A model generated the notes under the pieces. The model was given only the letters and a program-made list of their open reading frames with translations. It searched no databases and was not told where the DNA came from. A stretch of DNA of 64,000 nt from Phymorhynchus buccinoides (taxonomy: Eukaryota; Mollusca; Gastropoda; Neogastropoda; Raphitomidae): positions 30,805,344 through 30,869,343 of the forward strand of contig CM065691.1 in NCBI GenBank assembly GCA_017654935.2. Direction: 5' to 3'. Shown piece after piece: positions 23,001 to 33,036 of this stretch. The position numbers were made by a program, and so were the translations under genes. How positions within the stretch are numbered: the first letter of the stretch is position 1; the number at the start of each line of letters is the position of its first letter.

Positions 23001-26000
23001 TCTTGAAATCAACCAATCATTGCAGACTTTACATTCAGCTTTGGTTGTAGAGGGAGGTCAAAGATCGGAATGTGAAAATTCCCTTCTTTCTCGTCAATAG
23101 GAGACAAACGACGAAGGTAAGGAATCTGATATTTTACAATCGTTTAGTGCATGGTGTTGCTAATCTTTTCTAAAAATATTGATGCCTAACTCTTTATAAC
23201 TTGGTTTTGGTGATTATTTTACGAACCTAGTCAAATACCCAGTCCCCACAGAACAAGGGGAAATAATTCAGCCAGTCCCGAGTGAGTTAACAGTAAGTGA
23301 CAGTTGTTGACAGTATAAGTGTGTGGAAAATGGGTCCAGACAATGATGGTTAATTCGACCAAGCTGTGCTTTGTTGTGTGTGTTTTGGTCTTCTTTTTTT
23401 TAACATTATAACACAGGTTAACACAACTCACAAAAAGCCCCTGTATCCGTAAACAAGAGAAGAAAAAAAGAAGAAATAAACTGATGTGGAAAAAGTCTAC
23501 CAACGCTGTATATATATATACAGTGAAACCCGTTTAGTACGAATTCCAGGGGAGAGGGCCAATTTACTCGTTGTAAGCATTGCTCGTTCAAACCATTTTA
23601 TCGATTTTGGCAACCGTGACGAACCTATCAATCGCTCCTCACATCTACTGTGATGTGCGTGCTGGTAAAGTGTTAAAAAGACAGAAAAACGGAAACAACA
23701 CACTTACCCAACAGAGCATGGTTGTAAGCCCAGTATCCTGTATCCATAGGGTTTTTAATGCCGATTACATACACTTTAAAACAGTTTATTAACACACGAT
23801 AACATCCAAAACATAAAATCCACACACGCGCTTTAAGAGAAAGTTGAAATTTCCCGGAAGTCACAAGATCAGTGCGCAAAGAGCGAGTCCAGTGTCGTCT
23901 GCTTGCGCTGCAGACACCTAAGTTGTTATATCGGCCAATCAGAATGCCGCTTACATATCGAGGGGTCAGTCAAGATGGCGATGTTGTTGTCAGCGTGTTC
24001 TCGTTCTAGCCAGGTAGTTGTGCAAGAAAGCTTGACTTTGGGATGGCGGTGTGGTTGTAAGTGCGTTCTCGTTCTAACCATGTAGTTTTTGCATAAAAGC
24101 TTGACTTTGGGAGTCAATAAATTGTACGTTATATGCAAGTTGCTCGTTGTAGCGAGCTCGTTGTATGCAGAATTATTTAACAAGGAAAAAGAAGGCTTGT
24201 GGTCGGGAATTTTGAAACCACTCGTTAAACACAGGCTCTCGTTTAAACCGTACTCGTACTAAATGGGTTTCCCTGTAATTTGAAACAAAACAGCCACTTG
24301 ATGTACAATAAAAAAAATGTGTGCATTGAAATGCATACTGTCAAAGTCTCTACATCATCACATCACAGTCATGTGCATGTGTGCTGTGCATAAACTACAC
24401 ATGAATATATTACTGTTGCTTGTTGTTGTGACTTGTGACCAGGATGCCTTTATGAAGTCTCTTTATGAAAACCAGTCTACAGTATGGAATCTGGCTACAT
24501 GCCGTCACATGCCAATCATCACATCACAATTTGGTCTCCGTAAAAAGAGAACAATTTCAAAGAACAAAAACTCTGGAGATACCCTAGAGAAACGCAAAGA
24601 ACAGTAACTCTGGATATCGCGTCTCTTCCTATACAGTTCAGGCTGGCCAAACGTTGGGTGGACCTCTTTGCACATTAATGACAGAACATCACAGATGACA
24701 ACAACTTACCACCAGATGCTGAAGGTGCTCCAGCAGACGCTGGTGGTTGGTGTTGCGGCGGGTGACCAGGGAGTCTTTGTCCTGCATCACCTCCATCTGT
24801 TCCTTCACGTTCTGTGGATAAAAGTCATCACCATTGTTATCATCATCATCATTGTCATCATCACCATAACCATAACCATCAGCAGCAGGAGCATCATTAC
24901 CATCATCATATTTTGTCATCATCATCATCTTTATCAGCATTATTCTCAATATCCTCATTACCCTCGTCACCATCATCATATTGTTGTTTTAAAATAACAG
25001 CACTTTAATACTTGCTACAAGCCCACCACCTAACATTGAGTTCCCAGCCATGCTTTTCCAAGAAACAAACACAAAAACCCTCATACTTATTATTCAGTTA
25101 CATTACAATTCTCTTCCTGTTCATTATTCATAGTATACCTGGATAGACAACTATCAACAGCAAACAAAAATGGCCAACTAAAGCTAATGCTTATTCATTT
25201 GTTCAGCGCTGTCAAAATCATCACATTGATTATTTAGCCACGGACCCGGTGCTTCAACCTTTGTTGAAGTAAAGAATCATAGTCAGTGTCTCTGTCATTT
25301 ACAATGCACTTACAGCCAGAATCTGGTCGTAGGAGTTGAGCTTGTCCTCAATTCGCTCCGCCTCTTTTATGCCTTCGTCCAGCAGCCGCATCAAGAATAG
25401 GAATTGTTCGGAAATAATTAAGGGGAGTAATTTCATGGTGTGTAGGAGTTATCTTGGCTAATTCAATCGGTCAAACAGGGGAAGTTACTCTGCCATCAGG
25501 TAAATCCCCAGCCCTCGCTTCTTGTGTTTGAGGAAATGCAGCATGTAGAACGCAGTGCGTCATTCTGAAATTGATGTCATTTATATTTTTACGTCACAGT
25601 TTGCAAGTTCTATCACTTTGTAGCAACTGGCCACCTCATTTTTCTACAAAATGTTTGCAAGTCGCTGACTCGCATCCTGTGGTTTCAAGCTTCAACGCCA
25701 TTGTTCCATTGTCGCTATGGTATTTGACCGAGTAATGGAGGTAAACAACTCTAATTTTCATGAAGTGCTCTCCCCTACTTTTTTCCGAAAATCGTCTATT
25801 ACAGTCAGTGTCTCTGTCATTTACAATGCACTTACAGCCAGAATCTGGTCGTAGGAGTTGAGTTTGTCCTCGATGCGCTCCGCCTCTTTTATGCCTTCGT
25901 CCAGCAGCCGCATCAGGTTCAACACCTGGTCCTCTGAGCCCACAATGCTGTGAATGTTGGCCTGAAGCAGTTCAAACATAAATAATGTTTGTGAGAAAGA

Positions 26001-26056
26001 GAGCGAGACAGAGAGGCAGACACTGAGAGATAAAAAGAGACAGAGACAAAGAGAGA

Positions 26057-26117
<61 letters not shown>

Positions 26118-29100
26118 AATCAGAATCAGAATCAGAATCAATGTTTATTGCCCTTTAAAACCAATATATGGTTTTATATGACACTAATAAATATTATAAC
26201 AATAACGGTAATAATAACAGTATAAAGTTTTAATTACGTAACATTTTTGTTAAATACTTCTTTTCTTCTTTTTTTTTTTTCTTTCTTTCTTTCTCCTGTT
26301 TGTCCGTCACCGAAGGTAACGGACTTTGCGATGGGCTGGTTTGTATTTTTGTTTGTTTGTTTGTTGTTTTTTTTTTTGTTTTTTTTTTTCTGTCTGTCCC
26401 AAGGATATCTCCCGAACCGCTTGACCGAATCGCGTCAAATTTTGTGTGAAGGTGTGCCTCCTTAATAGGAAGAGATCGGCACAAACCATTTTGCCGTTGT
26501 GACCTTGACCTTGACGTACGACCTTGAAAACCGAAAATCTATTTTTAGCCATATCTCGGGCACCGATCAACATAGGATGTTGAAACTTGGTATGAAGGTG
26601 GTTTGGCTTATGCCCGTTCTGATGATGGCATACCGATCAAGGTCAAGGTCAAGGTAAAAAAGATCGCTGGAGCCTGAAAATCGGAGGGTCATTTTTTTCT
26701 CTTTCTGTCTGTCCCAAGGATATCTTTCGAACGGGTTGACAGAATCACGTCAAATTTTGTGTGCTGGTGTGTCACCATGAGAGGAAGGCATCCGCGCAAA
26801 CCATATTGCCGTCGTGACCTTGACCTTGGCGTACGACCTTGAAAACCGAAAATCTTTCAGGGGCCATAACTCCCACACCGTTAGTGTTAGAGTCTTCAAA
26901 TTTGGCATGAAGGTACTTTGGCTTATGCCCGTTCTGATGGTGGCATACCGATCAAGGTCAAGGTCACGGTCCGGGCGATCAGTAGGCCTTGAAAGTGGTA
27001 GGGGTCTACACATTGGGTTTTAAGCCATATTTTCCACATTGGTACTTGACAGAAGCGCTTCAGATTGTGTGTGGTACTGTATACCCTAGAGAAGAAAACA
27101 TCCGAGCATAAATTATCACCATGCTGACCTTGACCTTGAAGTGTGACCTTGAAAACCGAAATTTCCTTCTTTGCGCTATATGTTTCTTCTTCAAGCTGTA
27201 TCTCGTGAACTAGAAGACAGAATCCCTTCCAATTTTGTGTCAGGATGTGACACTCTACGGGGTGTCGCAAGTGCGTGGCATTGCTGGTGACGGACATGTC
27301 TGCCGCTCGGCGACGCCCTTGTTTTCTTTTCTTTTCTTTTTTGGGTTCTGCTGTTTGTTTTTGCTTTTTTGTCCATAAGTCCATTTCTTCTTTGACTTTT
27401 TTTTGATTTTTTTGGCAGTTACATTACATCACTTTTTAGCCTTTTCAAGAGAAAAAAAACACCTAAAGCCTTTTACCCCATCTAGGACGGAGAGGTGTTT
27501 GGACAGCTGCTCGGCAAACAGCTCTGCGTTGCTCATGGCCACCTGGCACTCGGACATGAGCATCTCCAGGTCGGACTCTTCCTTGGTGGACAACGCCTGG
27601 TAGTCCTCGCCACCCATGGACAAATCGTCCACCGACTGGGACTTCTGGTTCAGCTCGCGGGGGTCGATCACATCTGTGGTGACGGGGGAAAGTGTTCCTG
27701 TATTAGTCTTTATGCTCATTCACATTTACACGTCTCTCTTAACTCATTCGCATCGCAACGATTTTGAATTATTGAAAAAAACCTCACAAATCACATCCAG
27801 CCATACACACAAACAAAACATACATAAACTAAAACAGAAACGAAAGAAGATTACAGGTTTTTATTTCAGTTTTAGACATAGGGAAGTGGTAGATCATCAT
27901 TTTTTATATATAGACTTCATATAGACAAACCCTCTAAAAGTAAACGATTCTTGGTGACCCTCTAAAAAAAACAAGAGGCATATTTCATGCTCTGGTTATC
28001 TATGGATTACGAAGATAATTACCGTATTTTTTTTAATTATAAGGCACGCCCTATTTTAAGACACCCCCGAAATGTGGCAAAAATTTCAGATTTTGTTATT
28101 ATATTTTCTTACTATATGTCAGTCATATTATAAGGCGCAGGGGTCTCAAATTGGGGAAAAAGTATCGCTTATAGTCCGAAAAATATGGTAACACTGATCA
28201 TTCATACATCACATGTGTCTCTGGAGAAACTGAGTAATTTCCATAGTCATTAACGTGGTCATACGTATCTCTGCAATCATTGACACATGATTGCGTCTCT
28301 ATCATCATTCACTCTTTACATTCTAAAGTCTAACTGAACTGAACTACCGTAATTTTTGGACTATAAGGCGATCTTTTTTTCTCCAATTTCTACCTATGCG
28401 CCTAATAAACGAGGGCGCCCTATAAGTGAACAAAATCGTGAGAAGAGAGGCAACGATTGCCGTACTCAGTACAGTCTACTGTGAGTCACAACATCGAAAG
28501 TGATAGCAAGTCACCGATACGACGAATACTCATGTTAAAATGCTTCAAAATCCCTATTATCGTCTGAGATACCGTCCAACAGATGCCACAACCCTTCATT
28601 GGATGTAAAAAGCATCGTTGTAGAGTTTAAAATGCCATAATTCTACCAGTTTTCACGAAGAATTGTCCAAACACAACAACTGGAAGTCGCAAAAACGGAA
28701 GTTTCGATTATTTGAGAAGGGAGCCAACTCTCGTTTATGACAACAATAATGGCGGTCGGTAAGCATTTACAGGACGTGTACAGGCTTCAAACTTCGACTT
28801 TGTTTTGTGAGGTGTGTATCGCCTTATAACGAGGGCGCCTTTTACTTGGATTTTGTCAGATTTTTCTTGAAAATTGCCCTATTCGTCTTATACACAGCAG
28901 CGCCTAATGAGCCGAAAAGTATGGTATTGATAAACTGGCTAAAACTTTTTCTCTTAAAAGAAAATAAGCACTTTCCAACTGACTCTTTCAAAAGAAAAAG
29001 TCAATAAGTTTCCTCATTAATAACAACATGAATTCAATAATGTTGCTTATCAATAATAATGTGGTATTCATGCCATATATCATGAGACAGAAAAGACAAT

Positions 29101-32100
29101 TACATATATCACAAAAAGCAAACATAATCTTACCTAAATACATAAAGACAAATGGGGAAAAAAACACTGTCTTCATCCCTACCTTCCAACAGTCTGTCAG
29201 GAACGTGGACAAAGACAGGTTTCTGGATCAGGAACCTTTGACAAAGCTGTTGGGCAAACAAATGGATCATAATATTCAAGAAAATTAAACATTCATTCCT
29301 TCATTAAATACATGTACACAAAAATAGGTTATATATTTGAAGTTCTCTATTTTGCTCTAACTTGATTAAATCTGCATGCACTGTTTGCGCGTGTGTGTGT
29401 GTGTGTGTGTGTGCGCGTGTGCGCGTGTGTTTGTGGTGTCACAGTGTGTGTGTGTGCTTTTTTTTTTTTTTTGATCAAAGAAACCACAAACACCACTAAC
29501 TGTGTAAAATAAAAGTAAAAGATTGTGCTGGTTTACTTTTTGTCCCAATGGGGGACAGACAGTGTATGAGCAAGTACATAGAGAGATCTCTTTCGAATTT
29601 ATGGAATTCTCGTCAGTATGTATATCTGCTAACAAACACTATCTTGTGGATCAACCCCAACAGGAAGACATTTCTGATAAAAGAATGGTGTCTTCTCTGT
29701 ACTAGGCCGAAAAGTCCACAATTTAAGCAAACCAGCAGTGTGAAAAGAAAAATGAAGAACATTTTAGGTAAAATAGATGTTATTAAAATGCGGAAATAGT
29801 GATTTGAAAAATGTAATACATGTGGGTAGAAAGAGCCAACCACTGAGGTGATCCTCTAATTAAAGGGATGCAAGTAAACCTTGTAGTGTAGCTACTCCCT
29901 GAACCCAACATGTAAAGAACTGGAAAGTCAGTGCATAAAGAGTTGGCAGTGGATCCAATATTGGATGCCTGTGGCACACACCGAAGTGGAATATAATTAT
30001 GTTATACCACAAAACACTACCAACCCTCCATGCACTGTACAAATGTGGCTTGAAATGGCTTTATAGCTTAAAATGCCACTGTTAATAGTGGTGGATCCAT
30101 AAAGGATGCCAGTGGTTCTCACCATAATGGTGGGAGATAATTTTGATCAAAGAAACCACAAACACCACTAACTGTGCATTGTGCTGGTTTACTTTTTGTC
30201 CCAATGGGGGACAGACAGTGTATGAGCAAGTGCTTTTGTGTGTAGGTGGGGTGGGGTGTGGGTGGGTGGGGGTGGGTGCATGTGTGTGTTTTCCTTGCTT
30301 TGTATGGGTATTATATCATTGATCTGGTTTGATCTGAATTCTGATCTGATTTAAATTGGCCTCAGCACCCTTTGTTTTAAGTGTTGCACATCAAAAGAGC
30401 ATAGGTGGGAGCAACCCGAATTTCACAGAGACGCCTCTGTGTTTATAAAGTACCTAATACCTAATAGTATTACCTAATAAAAGAGCATAGTCTGTTCTTT
30501 TCACTTCACTGAACATGTAAGACATCATTTACCTTACAACTTCATTTTTTTATATAAAGTATGTACACATGTACATACAACCTATAGAATCTGTAATCTC
30601 AGTCAAAGACCAATATTCTAAATGCTCTGCAACCATAGTCACCCAACCTGCTACCGTGACTGGTACCCTTAAATAAAATCTTTAAAAGCAGTATGTCAGA
30701 AGCATTCAGTGTGTTTTCTGTGTCTTCAAGCAATCTTCTTCTTCTTCTTCAGAAGCATAATCATGTGTGTTTTACACAGGTCTGTGTCCGATTTCGGAGG
30801 AGCTCAAGAAATTTTTTTGGGGAAAAAAGGCAGGAGAAAATATCAGAAAGATAGCAGATTCAAAGGGAAAAGGCAGTCAAAGAGAAGATCGTACGGAAGA
30901 CCCCCCTTATTCAAGCAATCAGGAATGTGTTGCATGTCTATCGCTTATTCTGGTTTACTTCAAGTTTGTTTTTGTTCATCTCAAACCTTATGTTGATTGT
31001 GTTAGCTTTATCAACCGCTCCATTTCACAGAATATTCAACACAATCCACACCACAACAAACAGTGTGAATTTACCCTCCAAAGACTGGAAATGAAGTTTT
31101 CTTTTTCCTCAATTTTCATGGCAGTCCACTTGTAGACCTTCTCAAAATAAAGATCAAAGTCAGTTGTTTCCTGCAACAGAGTAGCAGCATGAATACATTG
31201 ATTCCTTTTCCGTTTATTATTTAAAACAAAATATAAGAGTGCATGGTCTCCTGAAACAGAACATAATGAAAACCAGCTTTAGAACTCGGTAGAAAATAGA
31301 GAATGGCGCTGGCTGGTAGCCTGAATTATCAGTGCAATGCCCCTGAACAAGCATAAATAAAACCATGTCACCTGCTTCGACAAAGGAAACGATGTTGAAG
31401 GCCTGAAAGGAACAAAGGCGGACGCCTTGACCAAAATTGGATATTTCACTATCATTTTTTTGTTCCAGTTTAATCCTTCTTTGTTCTTATGGCATTTTAT
31501 TATCTAAACTTTTTTAGTCCTTTGAACTTTTCATTTACCAGATTTCCACTGCATGTAGCATCAGAACATTAAACCATTTAGTCATGAAAGAAGAATCTAA
31601 CGCATGTGCCATTTCTTTCCATTACCTCTTACAGTCTTAGCCTTTCCTTACCATACTTTCCTCTTCACATTATAACAATAAGTACAGTGGAACCTCCCTT
31701 ATAAGACCTTCAAAAACCATCCAAAATAAGGTCTTATAAGGGAGGGGTCTTATAAGGGAGGTAATTTTAATACTTACAAAGAAGGACAATGTCTTAAAGA
31801 AGTAGGTCTTATATGGGAGGGAGTCTTATAATGGGAGGTCTTATAAGGGAGGTTCCACTGTATGCCCATCCCATTTCTCCTTCCTTTACAGTTTACTTAA
31901 TAAAATGTTTCTTAACACACATTTGGACACATATATGAAAACAAAAGATAGTCTGATTGGGACTGATCCTCACGGATTTACAGACACACACTTGCAAATT
32001 TACACATACACAAACAATACCTGTGCACGCATCTTCACATGCATACAAGTAAACAAGCAAGCATATATAAAACATGACAAGTATGCAAGCAAATAAATAT

Positions 32101-32958
32101 TGTATACATATTCAAAATAATCTAAAGCAACGTCAACAATCATCAAAATAAGTGAGATAATGTACGAATGCTTCTCTCTGACAATAAACAATCTTTTCTA
32201 TGAACCTCACTGTAGAAATCACTGCCTCAGCACGTACACTATCTCCAAAACTGCAATGACTCACTTTTTCCGCTGATTTTCCATCGACCTGTCTCAGGTC
32301 TCTGAGCATCCAGGACAGCTTCTTTTTGTAGCCGTCTCCTCTGTCACCTTTCTTCACCTGGTACAGGTGAGCGCTCACCTGTGTCTCTGATGTGTTTACT
32401 GTTATGACAGAAAGACATCAAACAAACAAAATCAATATGATCACCTAAAGAAATCACATTCAGATTTCAGTATGACAGTAAAATCAATCAGAACAAAAGA
32501 AAAACAATCAATACAGAAAACCGATTAATTATATTACATTTCAACAGAATTTCAAACTGAATTATCAACAGTTGTTGTTGTTGCCTGTCTGTCGTTTCCG
32601 ACAATGACTGCCAGATAGCAGAGGGGGCAGATACTATTCTGGCGGGCTGGGCAAGAATTAGTTTATAGTGGAGATGCCTTGCCAAGGGTACATCCCCACT
32701 CTCTCTGCCAAAGGGATTGAACAGTAGTGTGCATAATTTACACATGTGTGAGTGTGTGCATTCCTGTGTGCATGTGTTTTATGTACTATTTCGCCACTTT
32801 TGTCATAATCTTGCGTTTAATGTTTTTGCATACTATGCCTTACGATACAATGGAGGGAAGCACTTCTTCTCTGTTGTTGTTCTTGGCTTTTTACAGTCTA
32901 GCATAATTGCTATTCTATCAGATGCTTTGGAGTTCTGGTCTGCAGAGTGGTGTGAGGT

Positions 32959-33036
<78 letters not shown>

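Noticed and set aside
23080..23130. Exon-like stretch ending ACGACGAAG|GTAAGG
   Set aside because: A donor-like word alone is not enough; no reading frame with homology or matching acceptor was found.
30767..31135. 122-codon plus-strand open frame
   Set aside because: Its end overlaps EXOC1 exon 3 in antisense and the rest is AT-rich intron.
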